64,000 nucleotides of DNA from Bacteroidales bacterium UBA1309 (GTDB lineage: Bacteria; Bacteroidota; Bacteroidia; Bacteroidales; Dysgonomonadaceae), in the NCBI GenBank assembly GCA_002307185.1, contig DBTT01000054.1, forward strand, positions 62,001-126,000, written 5' to 3'. Shown here piece by piece: positions 7,931-17,603 of the stretch; position 1 is the first letter of the stretch, and each line of letters opens with the position of its first letter. Below the pieces are notes generated by a model. It worked only from the letters and a program-made list of their open reading frames with translations. It made no database searches and had not been told where the DNA came from. Made by a program: the position numbers and the translations under genes.

Positions 7931-10195
7931 ATGACGATGAAGAAAAGAGTATTATTTATGCTGGTCGTTCTATTTTATGCCATCGCGCAGAATGGTAGAA
8001 CCCAAACCAAGGATGTCGCACGTTATGTGGATCCATATATTGGGACAGGCGACCACGGGCATGTTTTTCTGGGAGCCAATGTCCCTTTTGGGGCTGTGCA
8101 AGTGGGTCCTACTAATTATGTGAAAGGTTGGGACTGGTGTTCCGGTTATCACTATTCGGATAGTATCTTGACAGGATTCTCCCAGCTACATCTCAGCGGG
8201 ACAGGTATCGGCGATTTGGGAGACATCCTTGTGATGCCTTATGTAGGCAAAGTATATGCTTCTCCAGGAACAGATAAAACCCCGTTTGCAGGTTGGGCAA
8301 CAAAATATACCCATCAGGACGAGGCGGTCAAAGCTGGTTATTTTTCCGTAAACCTCGATGCTTATAAAATAAAAGCAGAGTTGACCGCTACTGAACGGGT
8401 TGCCTTCCATAAATATACATTTCCTCAATCGGCCGATGCGCACATAGGCATCAATTTAACGATGGGAATAGGTTGGGACAAACCAGTGAAGACATTTATC
8501 AAGAAAGTGAATCCTACCACTTACACCGGTTACCGCTTTTCCACCGGATGGGCAAATGATCAACGGCTCTATTTTGCTGTCAAACTTTCACGGGCAGCCG
8601 ATGCTTTATTGCTATTCAATGCCTCGAAAGCAAAAGGTGGAACCGCTCTGGAGGGAGATTCAGTTGTTGTAGTGCTGAATTTCACGACAAAAACCAATGA
8701 AGCTATTTTCTTGAAAATAGGCATATCTCCAGTTAGCGAAGAGAATGCATTGGCAAACATTGCAGCAGAAGTTCCTGGCTGGAATTTCAAACGAGTTGCA
8801 GACAAAGCTTATGCAAAATGGAACAAGGAACTTAGCCGAGTCGATCTGGAAACAAAAGATGTCGCTCAATTACGGACTTTCTACACCGCCCTGTACCATG
8901 CGTTCTCCGCACCTGTTTTGTTCAACGACCACAACGGAGATTACCGGGGAACAGACAAAAAAGTGTACAAGAATCCGGGGTTCAACAATTACACGGTATT
9001 CTCCTTGTGGGATACATACCGTGCCTGTCAACCGCTTTACACCCTCATCCAGACCGAGCGTGTGCCGGACATGGTGCGCTCTTTCCTCGCCATCTACCAG
9101 CAACAAGGCAAGTTGCCCATTTGGCCGCTGATGGGTTCGGAAACCGATTGTATGGTCGGATATCCTGCTGTTCCGGTTATTGCAGACGCATATTTCAAGG
9201 GAGTGAAGGGATTTGATCCTCAGCTTGCGTTTGAAGCCATGAAGGCCTCCTCGATGCGCGATGATTACGGGGTGAAATACCTCAAGGAGAAGGGATATGT
9301 TCCGGCCGACAAGGAAGGCGAATCCGTGTCAAAAGCATTGGAGTATGCTTTGTCTGACTGGGCGATTGCGCAATTCGCTAAAAAACTAAACAAGCAAAAC
9401 GACTACGCATATTATGCTAAACGAGCCAAAGCTTACACGCTCTATTTTGATACAAAAACGCAATTTATGCGAGGTAAACTCTACAATGGCTCATTCCGCG
9501 AACCTTTTGACCCATTTGTGAATATCCCATTGAAGGGAGATTATACCGAAGGAAACGCCTGGCAATATACATGGCTGGTTCCACAGGACGTGGAAGGTTT
9601 GATTGGGTTGTTTGGTGGAGACAAACCATTTGTGCACAAACTCGACAGCCTTTTTGTCGTTCAGGGCGATCTTGGGGCAGAAGCCCAACCTGATATTTCA
9701 GGCCTTATAGGGCAATATGCCCATGGGAACGAGCCAAGCCACCACATTCCCTACTTGTATGCATTTGCCGGTCAGCAATGGAAAACAGCCGAAAAGGTGA
9801 ACGAAATTTTGCATACTCAATACCACGACCAACCTGCCGGTTTAAGCGGCAATGAAGATTGTGGTCAGATGTCGGCATGGTACATCCTTTCGTCACTTGG
9901 TTTCTACCAGGTGAATCCAGCAAGCGGCTGTTTTGTGTTTGGTTCTCCATTATTCGATAAAGCCACCATCAATTTGCCCGCCAGCAGGAAGTTTACCATT
10001 CAAACTCACAAAACCGGGACAAAGAATATCTATATTCAATCAGCCAAGTTGAATGGGAAGCCTTATAGTCGCAGCTTCATTTCATACAAGGATATAATGA
10101 ACGGAGGTACACTTGAGTTTGTCATGGGTGACGTTCCCAACAAAGAATTTGGAGCGAAACCGGAAGATCGGCCACGGTCGGAAGTCTATCGATGA
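7931..10195 (+). CDS. GH92 alpha-mannosidase (second copy)
   Basis: 754 residues with a signal peptide (1 to about 25). All the standard GH92 marks are present: YTEGNAWQYTW with Glu540 as proposed acid, HGNEPSHH at 598-605, and GNEDCGQMSAW with Asp643 as proposed base. It removes terminal alpha-mannose from mannans or N-glycans in a Ca2+-dependent inverting reaction. It is only distantly similar to the copy just upstream (for example NEPSHH versus NQPVQH), so this is not a recent duplication and the two probably cleave different linkages. The 79-base gap before it is longer than the gaps between the preceding genes. Confidence 0.94.
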   Translation: MTMKKRVLFMLVVLFYAIAQNGRTQTKDVARYVDPYIGTGDHGHVFLGANVPFGAVQVGPTNYVKGWDWCSGYHYSDSILTGFSQLHLSGTGIGDLGDILVMPYVGKVYASPGTDKTPFAGWATKYTHQDEAVKAGYFSVNLDAYKIKAELTATERVAFHKYTFPQSADAHIGINLTMGIGWDKPVKTFIKKVNPTTYTGYRFSTGWANDQRLYFAVKLSRAADALLLFNASKAKGGTALEGDSVVVVLNFTTKTNEAIFLKIGISPVSEENALANIAAEVPGWNFKRVADKAYAKWNKELSRVDLETKDVAQLRTFYTALYHAFSAPVLFNDHNGDYRGTDKKVYKNPGFNNYTVFSLWDTYRACQPLYTLIQTERVPDMVRSFLAIYQQQGKLPIWPLMGSETDCMVGYPAVPVIADAYFKGVKGFDPQLAFEAMKASSMRDDYGVKYLKEKGYVPADKEGESVSKALEYALSDWAIAQFAKKLNKQNDYAYYAKRAKAYTLYFDTKTQFMRGKLYNGSFREPFDPFVNIPLKGDYTEGNAWQYTWLVPQDVEGLIGLFGGDKPFVHKLDSLFVVQGDLGAEAQPDISGLIGQYAHGNEPSHHIPYLYAFAGQQWKTAEKVNEILHTQYHDQPAGLSGNEDCGQMSAWYILSSLGFYQVNPASGCFVFGSPLFDKATINLPASRKFTIQTHKTGTKNIYIQSAKLNGKPYSRSFISYKDIMNGGTLEFVMGDVPNKEFGAKPEDRPRSEVYR

Positions 10196-10276
10196 GTTTC
10201 CTTCTTGCCAAAGAATGAAGATATCGAGACCACCAAAACACTGATAATTAATGAAAATTAAAAATATAACTAGCTC

Positions 10277-12937
10277 ATGAGCATTTCTAATTTCGATAAA
10301 GCCATGCAAATTTTTCCGTTGGGGAAACTTGCCCGTTTTTTATTTCTGCTTCTTATACCTGTCGCGACTTCTGCTCACGACCAATATGAATTGAAAGACG
10401 GCTGGCAATGCCAAAATATCAAACAAGTGACCGTGACAGGTGAGCAGTTGAGCCGACCGGGCTTTTCGCTGGCTGGCTGGCAACCTGCCACTGTGCCAGG
10501 AACAGTGCTTACTACTATGCTCAAAAACAAGCAGGTGCCCGACCCTTTCTACGGAATGAACAACAACAAGATCCCGGATATTTACAACATTGGGCGGGAT
10601 TACTACACCTATTGGTTTGTCAAGGATTTCAAGGAAGCTCCGGCTACAGCAAACAATCAGATTTATCTCAATTTTCGGGGAATAAACTACTCCTGCGATA
10701 TATTTCTGAATGGCAAACGGGTGAATAAAGAACGGCATTTTGGAATGAACCTCCGTCAATCTTACAACATCACCTCCCTATTGGCCAAAGATGGAAACAA
10801 TCGCCTGGCAGTGATCGTGTATCCTATAGATCCTGTTGGCAATCCCAACGGCGGACAAGGAGGAGATGGGCGAATAGCGAAAAATCTATCGCATCAATAT
10901 GTCGCAGGTTGGGATTGGATACAACCTATCCGCGACCGCAATACGGGTATCTGGGACAAAGTGACCATTGAGAAAACCAGTGGCGTTGTGCTGAAAAATC
11001 CGCATATTGTGACATTGGTTTCCGGAAAGCGTGACCCCGAGGCAAAACAGCAAGATCCGGCTGTGATAAAAGCTTCCATTGAAGTGGAAAATCCTCAGGC
11101 AAAAATCATCCGCGGAACGGTGGAATACACCATGGATGGACAAACCGTAAAGCAACCGGCTATCCTCTCCGCTTCAGGTACAACCGAAATAAAGTTACCC
11201 GATTTCACGCTGAAAAATCCAAAACTTTGGTGGCCAAACATGTATGGCGGGCATCCCTTGTATGACTTGAAATTTCGATTTGTAACGGCAGAAGGCAAAG
11301 TCCTCGACGACACATCCGTGAAAGTGGGTGTCCGCCAAATCGATTACACATGGAATGAGCACACCCGCAGCATGCAATTTGCAGTGAATGGGCAGAAGAT
11401 ATTTATCAAAGGCGGCAACTGGATTATTTCCGATGCCATGCTCCGCTTTTCTGACGAACGTTACGATGCCGAAGTTCGTTTCCACCGTGACATGAACCTG
11501 AACCTCATTCGCATCTGGGGTGGTGCCATCATCGAACGTCCCGAATTTTATGCAGCTTGCGACAAATACGGTATGCTCGTGTTCCAGGATTTCTGGTTCT
11601 CGGGCGACTGCAATGGCCGCTGGGTGGATCCCATGAAGAGCGAAGACCAATGGACACGCCGCAAATATCCTGACGATCATGCCTTGTCGCTCACATCCAT
11701 GGCCGACATGGTCAAAATGATCCGGAATCATCCTTCCTTGGCTATCTGGTGTGGTGGCAATGAAATTGCCCCTCCCATTGATATTTTGCGTCCGCTTCAA
11801 GATTCTATTTTGCCCAAACTCGATGGCACGCGCTGCTTCTTTACCTATTCCAACAGCGATAAAATGTCCTACAACTCTATTGGAGGAAATGGCGACGGGC
11901 CTTACACTATCCAAGACCCAAAAATATTTTGGAGCTACCGCACTTTCCCGTTCAACTCGGAAGTGGGCTCAGTTGGCACAGGCGATGCCGAGTCGCTTGA
12001 GCGGTTCCTTCCCAAAGAAAACCAAGTGGTTCCCGATTACGCCAACAACAAGATAGATTCTCTCTGGAAGTATCACAAAGACATTGGTTATGCAAACTCC
12101 ATTGCTCCTTATGGCACTCCGAAGAACATCAAGGAATTTGGTGATATCGCTCAATTGGTCAATTACGACCAGTACCGGGCTTTGGCAGAAGGATTCAGTG
12201 CCCACAGTTGGGACTGGTACACCGGATTTATTATCTGGAAAACGCAAAATCCTTGGACGGCACTTCGTGGACAGATGTATGATTACTATTTGGATGTGAA
12301 TGCTTGTTTGTACGGTTTGCGTACAGGTAGCGAACCGCTCCACGTGATGTGTAACCCAAACGATGGCATGGTGATGATTGTCAATAATACATTTCATTAT
12401 TACCATGACGTGATGTTGAAAATTTCTTTTATAGATATCAATGGTAAGGAAATCCCGGAGACTGGAGTCTTTATTGAGGTTAGCCCTACGTCCATCCAGT
12501 CATATCTATCGGTAAAACCAAATTTGGATAAACACAGAGCGGAAAAGGGAGCCTTCTTGAAATTGCAAGTTCTAGATGCCATGCAAGCTGTGCTGAGTGA
12601 GAATATCTATTGGTATCCTGATTCAACAGGAAATTATTCAGGCTTGCAGGAAATGAAAAAAGCAGATGTAACTATCTCTGCCCGCAAGGTCTCGGAAAAT
12701 GTCATTGAGGTCAAAATTGCAAATCCGGCAGGAAATCCGCTGGCTTTCTTCAATCGAATCTCATTGGTGGACTCTTCTACCGGAAAACGCCTTTTGCCTG
12801 TTTTTTATGATGATAACTATCTGTCTGTTCTTCCTGGGAACGAAAAAACGGTTCGAATGGAATACAACGGTGATGAAAAGGGTAAAGTGACGGTGGAGGG
12901 ATGGAATGTGTCAAAACAAATTGTTCCGGTTCAATAA
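10277..12937 (+). CDS. GH2 family, beta-mannosidase-like exo-glycosidase
   Basis: 886 residues. A membrane-targeting N-terminus ends near residue 33 (VATSA); Met10 (10304) is an alternative start. Order: GH2 sugar-binding domain (about 38-240), immunoglobulin-like domain (240-350), catalytic barrel (355 to about 680), then C-terminal beta domains. WCGGNEIAPP at 491-500 carries the acid/base Glu496 and NSEVGS carries the nucleophile candidate Glu562. The RIWGGAIIERPEFY segment is typical of the beta-mannosidase / exo-beta-glucosaminidase branch of GH2. Next to two GH92 genes and GH20, removal of the beta-mannose at the N-glycan core is the most coherent role, but exo-beta-D-glucosaminidase activity cannot be excluded. 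Confidence 0.88.
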   Translation: MSISNFDKAMQIFPLGKLARFLFLLLIPVATSAHDQYELKDGWQCQNIKQVTVTGEQLSRPGFSLAGWQPATVPGTVLTTMLKNKQVPDPFYGMNNNKIPDIYNIGRDYYTYWFVKDFKEAPATANNQIYLNFRGINYSCDIFLNGKRVNKERHFGMNLRQSYNITSLLAKDGNNRLAVIVYPIDPVGNPNGGQGGDGRIAKNLSHQYVAGWDWIQPIRDRNTGIWDKVTIEKTSGVVLKNPHIVTLVSGKRDPEAKQQDPAVIKASIEVENPQAKIIRGTVEYTMDGQTVKQPAILSASGTTEIKLPDFTLKNPKLWWPNMYGGHPLYDLKFRFVTAEGKVLDDTSVKVGVRQIDYTWNEHTRSMQFAVNGQKIFIKGGNWIISDAMLRFSDERYDAEVRFHRDMNLNLIRIWGGAIIERPEFYAACDKYGMLVFQDFWFSGDCNGRWVDPMKSEDQWTRRKYPDDHALSLTSMADMVKMIRNHPSLAIWCGGNEIAPPIDILRPLQDSILPKLDGTRCFFTYSNSDKMSYNSIGGNGDGPYTIQDPKIFWSYRTFPFNSEVGSVGTGDAESLERFLPKENQVVPDYANNKIDSLWKYHKDIGYANSIAPYGTPKNIKEFGDIAQLVNYDQYRALAEGFSAHSWDWYTGFIIWKTQNPWTALRGQMYDYYLDVNACLYGLRTGSEPLHVMCNPNDGMVMIVNNTFHYYHDVMLKISFIDINGKEIPETGVFIEVSPTSIQSYLSVKPNLDKHRAEKGAFLKLQVLDAMQAVLSENIYWYPDSTGNYSGLQEMKKADVTISARKVSENVIEVKIANPAGNPLAFFNRISLVDSSTGKRLLPVFYDDNYLSVLPGNEKTVRMEYNGDEKGKVTVEGWNVSKQIVPVQ

Positions 12938-13014
12938 ATCTATCGGGCCAAGTTCTTATTTTTACAAAAAGTTTTATTCTGTTCGAAGTAAATTGTTTTC
13001 ACAAAAGAAATAAC

Positions 13015-15177
13015 ATGCTAAAGAAAACCAAACGATACGCATTAGGTCTTGCATTGTCAGTAGTTTCATTGTCAGGAATGGCTCAGGCGAAGTATCCATT
13101 TCGTGACTCTTCCTTGCCTAGGGAGCAACGGATTCAGAACCTTTTTCAAACCCTCACGCTCGAAGAAAAGATTTCTTTGCTGGGCTACGTTTCTCCCGAA
13201 ATCAGCCGTTTGCAGATTCCCGCCTACAATTGGTGGAACGAATCCCTTCACGGATTAGCGCGTGCAGGTGAAGCCACTGTTTTTCCACAAGCAATTGCCA
13301 TGGCAGCTTCCTTTAATGTGCCCTTGCTCAACGAAGTGGCGGCTGCCATTTCCACGGAAGGCAGGGCGAAATATAATTTGGCTGTGGCGCAGGATCGGCG
13401 TTTGCAATACATGGGAATCAATTTTTGGACACCCAACATCAATATTTTCCGCGATCCTCGTTGGGGACGCGGGCAGGAAACTTATGGCGAAGATCCTTTC
13501 TTGACAGCAAGTATGGGAGTGGCTTTCGTCAAAGGGTTGCAGGGTGATGATCCTAATTTCCTGAAAACGGCCGCTTGTGCCAAACATTTCGCAGCACACA
13601 GTGGCCCGGAAGCCGTTCGACACAGTTTCAATGCGATCGTGGATGAAAAAGACTTGCGCGAGACTTATCTCTATGCTTTCAAAAAACTGGTGGATGCTGG
13701 TGTTGAATCTATCATGTGCGGTTACAATCGCCTGAATGACGAACCTTGCTGCACGAGCAATACTTTGATTCAGAAAATCCTTCGCAAGGAGTGGGGATTC
13801 AAAGGGCAAGTGGTCACCGATTGTTGGGCACTTGATGACATCTGGGCCCGCCACAAGGTGATTCCAACCCGCATCGAGGTAGCTGCCGCAGCCCTTCGTG
13901 CAGGGGTTAATCTTGACTGTGCAAATATTTTGCAAGAAGACGTGATGCAGGCCATTAAAAAAGGATTGCTCACTCCGGCTTCGGTGGACAGTGCCTTGTA
14001 CTACACCTTCAAGACGCAGTTGAAACTGGGAATGTTTGATCCTGCTTCCAACAATAAATACTCATTGTATGGGGCAGACAGTATCAATAATGCTGCCCAT
14101 GTGGCTTTGGCTCGGCACGCAGCCGAGCAAACCATGGTATTGTTGAAAAACGACAAAGGTATTCTTCCTTTGGACAAAACGAAATACGGCTCCTTGCTTG
14201 TGACTGGAGAAAACAGCGCTTCCATCGAAGCCCTTGTTGGCAATTATCATGGCATGAGCAGCAATTTAGTCACTTTTGCAGAGGGTATTACCAAAGCGGC
14301 AGGGCCTGCATGCGCCGTGCAGTACGATCAAGGATATGACAATGCGGACACCACTCATTTCGGTGGGGTATGGGCTTCACAGTGTTGCGATTTGACCGTG
14401 GCTGTGTTGGGACTTACTCCGCTGCTTGAAGGGGAAGAAGGGGATGCCTTCCTTTCAAAGACAAACGGCGACAAGACGACGCTGGATTTGCCGGAGGCAC
14501 AAATCATTTTTATGAAAAAACTTCGTGCTGCACACAATAAGCCCATTATTGCAGTGGTTAATGCCGGTAGTGCAGTGGATGTGACGGCCATCGAGCCTTA
14601 TTGCGATGCCATTATTCTGGCTTGGTATCCAGGAGAACAGGGAGGTAATGCGCTGGCCGATATTTTGTTTGGAAATATTTCCCCTTCTGGCCGTTTGCCT
14701 TTGACTTTTTACAAGTCGGTCAAAGATTTGCCTGAATTTACAGATTATTCGATGAAAGGCCGTACTTACCGTTATTTCAAAGGTGTGCCTGCTTATCCTT
14801 TTGGATATGGCTTGAGTTATACCACGTTTGAATATGCATGGGGGCAGCAGCCGCTTGAAAAATATGCGTTGAAGGATTCCATTCAATTTTCGGTGACAGT
14901 GAAAAACACCGGAAACTTTACTTCCGACGAGGTTATCCAGGCTTATATCCAGTACCCTGGTTTAGAGCGGATGCCGTTGAAGGAGTTGAAGGCTTTCAAG
15001 AAACAGTCTGTGATGAAAGGGGAAAATTCGGTATTCACGCTCTCTATTCCTGTTTCAGAACTTCAAAAATGGGATATGACAACCGGCAAATGGAAATTAT
15101 ACAAAGGCCGGTATGCCCTTTGCGTTGGAAAAAATTCAGAGGAATATGTGTTGGAAAAAAGCTTCACGATAAAATAA
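13015..15177 (+). CDS. GH3 family beta-glycosidase
   Basis: 720 residues from the ATG at 13015, which begins a good signal peptide (cut near GMAQA, residue 25). The frame stays open further upstream to an ATG at 12901, but that would overlap the GH2 gene and hide the signal, so I chose 13015. Domains: GH3 N-terminal barrel (about 30-340), GH3 C-terminal alpha/beta domain (about 365-590) and fibronectin-III-like domain (about 630-715). KHFAAHSGPE at 190-199 and VVTDCWAL with nucleophile Asp269 are clear. GH3 enzymes are retaining exo-beta-glycosidases (glucosidase, xylosidase, or N-acetylglucosaminidase in some branches). The sequence style is that of Bacteroidota beta-glucosidase/xylosidase; specificity here is open. 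Confidence 0.92.
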   Translation: MLKKTKRYALGLALSVVSLSGMAQAKYPFRDSSLPREQRIQNLFQTLTLEEKISLLGYVSPEISRLQIPAYNWWNESLHGLARAGEATVFPQAIAMAASFNVPLLNEVAAAISTEGRAKYNLAVAQDRRLQYMGINFWTPNINIFRDPRWGRGQETYGEDPFLTASMGVAFVKGLQGDDPNFLKTAACAKHFAAHSGPEAVRHSFNAIVDEKDLRETYLYAFKKLVDAGVESIMCGYNRLNDEPCCTSNTLIQKILRKEWGFKGQVVTDCWALDDIWARHKVIPTRIEVAAAALRAGVNLDCANILQEDVMQAIKKGLLTPASVDSALYYTFKTQLKLGMFDPASNNKYSLYGADSINNAAHVALARHAAEQTMVLLKNDKGILPLDKTKYGSLLVTGENSASIEALVGNYHGMSSNLVTFAEGITKAAGPACAVQYDQGYDNADTTHFGGVWASQCCDLTVAVLGLTPLLEGEEGDAFLSKTNGDKTTLDLPEAQIIFMKKLRAAHNKPIIAVVNAGSAVDVTAIEPYCDAIILAWYPGEQGGNALADILFGNISPSGRLPLTFYKSVKDLPEFTDYSMKGRTYRYFKGVPAYPFGYGLSYTTFEYAWGQQPLEKYALKDSIQFSVTVKNTGNFTSDEVIQAYIQYPGLERMPLKELKAFKKQSVMKGENSVFTLSIPVSELQKWDMTTGKWKLYKGRYALCVGKNSEEYVLEKSFTIK

Positions 15178-15234
15178 ACCTTGCTATCCGTAAGGCCCTT
15201 CTTTTTACGGACAATTAATTAAAAATCACAAAAT

Positions 15235-17499
15235 ATGAAATGTTTGAAATGTTGGGGACTGATGTTGAGTACTATTTTTCTTTCCGGGTCTTCTTTTGCT
15301 ACTGGGAAAGCCAATATCAGCATCATCCCGAAGCCGAATCAAATTACGGTGAACGATGGTCGTTTCGTTTTCAAAAACGAGATGACTGTCAAGGCGCCTG
15401 CCAATTCGCGGGCAAAGGCGCTTTTGTCCCAAAAATTGGAAACTGCTGCTGGAATCACACTGAAAAATTCCACAGGTGGACAAGCCAACCTGCTCTTTTC
15501 CATTAGGCAATCAGCTGAATTAGGTCAAGAGGGCTATCGTTTGCAAGTGACTAAAAATCAAATTAAGCTCGAAGCGGCTACAGAAAATGGATTGTATTAT
15601 GCTGTGCAGTCGCTCTTGCAGCTTTTGCCTCCCCAAATAGAAAGCAAGGCGAAAATTTCCGCCACATGGGAAGTTCCTTGTGTCAACATCACTGATGCAC
15701 CTCGGTTTTCTTACCGCGGCGTAATGCTCGACTGCAGTCGCCACTTCTCCACGATTGAGGAAATTAAGAAGATGCTCGATGTGTTTGCAATATACAAGAT
15801 CAACAAATTCCATTGGCATCTCACCGACGACCAAGGTTGGAGAATTGAGATCAAGCGCTATCCAAAACTTACAGAAATAGGTGCTTTTCGCATGGAAGAC
15901 GGCAAACCTTATGGGGGATTTTATACGCAGGAACAAGTTAAGGATATTCTCAAATATGCCGCGGAGCGAAACATCGAGGTGATTCCCGAAATAGAAATGC
16001 CGGGGCACGGACTTGCCGCTTTGGCTGCTTATCCTGAATATTCTTGCACAGGTGGTCCTTTCAAACCACGCACCATTTGGGGAGTGGAAGACGATGTGTT
16101 TTGCGCCGGGAATGAGCCTACCTATCAATTTTTACAAAATATCTTGGACGAAGTTTGCGCCTTGTTTCCATCCAAATATGTTCACGTGGGAGGCGATGAA
16201 TGTCCCAAAGTGCGATGGAAGGAATGCCCTAAGTGCCAAGCAGTAATGAAGAGCAACGGACTGAAAAATGAAATGGAGTTGCAAAGCTATTTTACCAAGC
16301 GCATAGAAAAGTACTTGGAATCGAAAGGCAAACGCTTGTTCGGATGGGACGAAATTTTGGAAGGCGGCATCGCCCCTTCGGCTACCATCATGTCGTGGAG
16401 AGGCGAACAAGGCGGCATCGAAGCTGCCAATGCAGGTCACGATGTTGTAATGACTCCTGGAGGATATGTTTATTTAGATCATTATCAGGGAGATTTGCTT
16501 TGCGAGCAAGTGAAAATTGGGGGGCTTTCCACTTTGCAGAATGTGTACGGCTACAACCCGATTCCCAAAAGCATAGCTCCCGACAAGGCACATCACGTCT
16601 TGGGATTGCAAGGAAATCTTTGGCAAGAATACATGTACGAACCTTCTCAAATTGAATTTCAATTGTTCCCCCGTGTGACAGCGATTGCAGAAGTAGGCTG
16701 GACGAAGTTGGAGAACAAGGACCTTGATAGCTTTATCCAGCGGATCGATGACCAGCAAATTCGTTGGGATTTCCACGATGTCAATTACTACATCCCGATG
16801 CCCGAAGGCAATATGAACTACATCCAGTTTGTAGATAAAGTTACCTTGCCGTTCACAACCAGCCGCCCTGTGAAAATTGTGTACACGCTTGATGGTTCCG
16901 AACCCAATGCTGCATCGCCCGTTTACACCGGATCATTGACTATCGACAAGTCGGTCACATTGAAGCTGAGGAGCATATTGCCGCAGGGTAAATTGAGTCC
17001 TGTACGCATTATCGAATTGACAAAGACTGTGCCTTACAAAGGATTGCAAAAAGTGGAGAACCTTCGCAAGGGGATGAAGATGCGTTATGTGAAAGACGGT
17101 GACTACACTGCCGTGGATCAACTTGCTTCCATTTCCAACTGGAAAGACACGGTGGCGATTAGTGTGAACGACTTTTTCAAATTTAAGAAAAAAGAACAGT
17201 CCGGTGGAGCAGCCATTCTCGACGGCTATATCTATGTGGAAAAAGACGGTTCGTATATCCTTCATTGTCTTGCCGACCAATTCTACTTGGATGGCAAACT
17301 TTTGATTGTGAATGATAAGATGAAGAAAAACGCCAAATCGGATATAACTGTTCCGCTAACGGCTGGATATTATCCTATCAAAATCGTTTTCCTCAATAGA
17401 GTTTATGCCGGAGTTGTTTCCGAATGGATGGATGCCCGTCCTACAGTTCGTCCGGTGGATAATTCGAACCGTGAGTTGCCTACTCCAGTATATTATTGA
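15235..17499 (+). CDS. beta-N-acetylhexosaminidase, GH20
   Basis: 754 residues with a signal peptide (1 to about 23). A GH20b-like N-terminal domain (about 28-155) precedes the catalytic barrel (about 158-510). HWHLTDDQGWR at 193-203 and VHVGGDECPK at 316-325 carry the family marks; Asp321-Glu322 is the catalytic pair for substrate-assisted cleavage. After a chitobiase-like C-terminal sheet, residues about 650-735 resemble a PA14-type carbohydrate-binding domain. It removes terminal beta-GlcNAc/GalNAc, for example from N-glycan antennae. It is the last hydrolase of the cluster, 104 bases before the sugar transporter. Confidence 0.94.
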   Translation: MKCLKCWGLMLSTIFLSGSSFATGKANISIIPKPNQITVNDGRFVFKNEMTVKAPANSRAKALLSQKLETAAGITLKNSTGGQANLLFSIRQSAELGQEGYRLQVTKNQIKLEAATENGLYYAVQSLLQLLPPQIESKAKISATWEVPCVNITDAPRFSYRGVMLDCSRHFSTIEEIKKMLDVFAIYKINKFHWHLTDDQGWRIEIKRYPKLTEIGAFRMEDGKPYGGFYTQEQVKDILKYAAERNIEVIPEIEMPGHGLAALAAYPEYSCTGGPFKPRTIWGVEDDVFCAGNEPTYQFLQNILDEVCALFPSKYVHVGGDECPKVRWKECPKCQAVMKSNGLKNEMELQSYFTKRIEKYLESKGKRLFGWDEILEGGIAPSATIMSWRGEQGGIEAANAGHDVVMTPGGYVYLDHYQGDLLCEQVKIGGLSTLQNVYGYNPIPKSIAPDKAHHVLGLQGNLWQEYMYEPSQIEFQLFPRVTAIAEVGWTKLENKDLDSFIQRIDDQQIRWDFHDVNYYIPMPEGNMNYIQFVDKVTLPFTTSRPVKIVYTLDGSEPNAASPVYTGSLTIDKSVTLKLRSILPQGKLSPVRIIELTKTVPYKGLQKVENLRKGMKMRYVKDGDYTAVDQLASISNWKDTVAISVNDFFKFKKKEQSGGAAILDGYIYVEKDGSYILHCLADQFYLDGKLLIVNDKMKKNAKSDITVPLTAGYYPIKIVFLNRVYAGVVSEWMDARPTVRPVDNSNRELPTPVYY

Positions 17500-17603
17500 T
17501 AGGATTAGAAGTTGTAACCATCTTTTCGTAATCTAAAGTTCCAAGAACCTATTGCCATGGAGATTTCAGAATATTAGTAATTTATAAATAAATACATAGA
17601 ATT

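Noticed and set aside
11195..11914. 239-codon minus-strand ORF
   Set aside because: Antisense to the GH2 catalytic domain; no domain recognisable.
12901..13014. Upstream extension of the GH3 gene
   Set aside because: Overlaps the GH2 gene and would bury the signal peptide; ATG 13015 preferred.
13255..13935. 226-codon minus-strand ORF
   Set aside because: Antisense to the GH3 catalytic barrel with its intact nucleophile motif.
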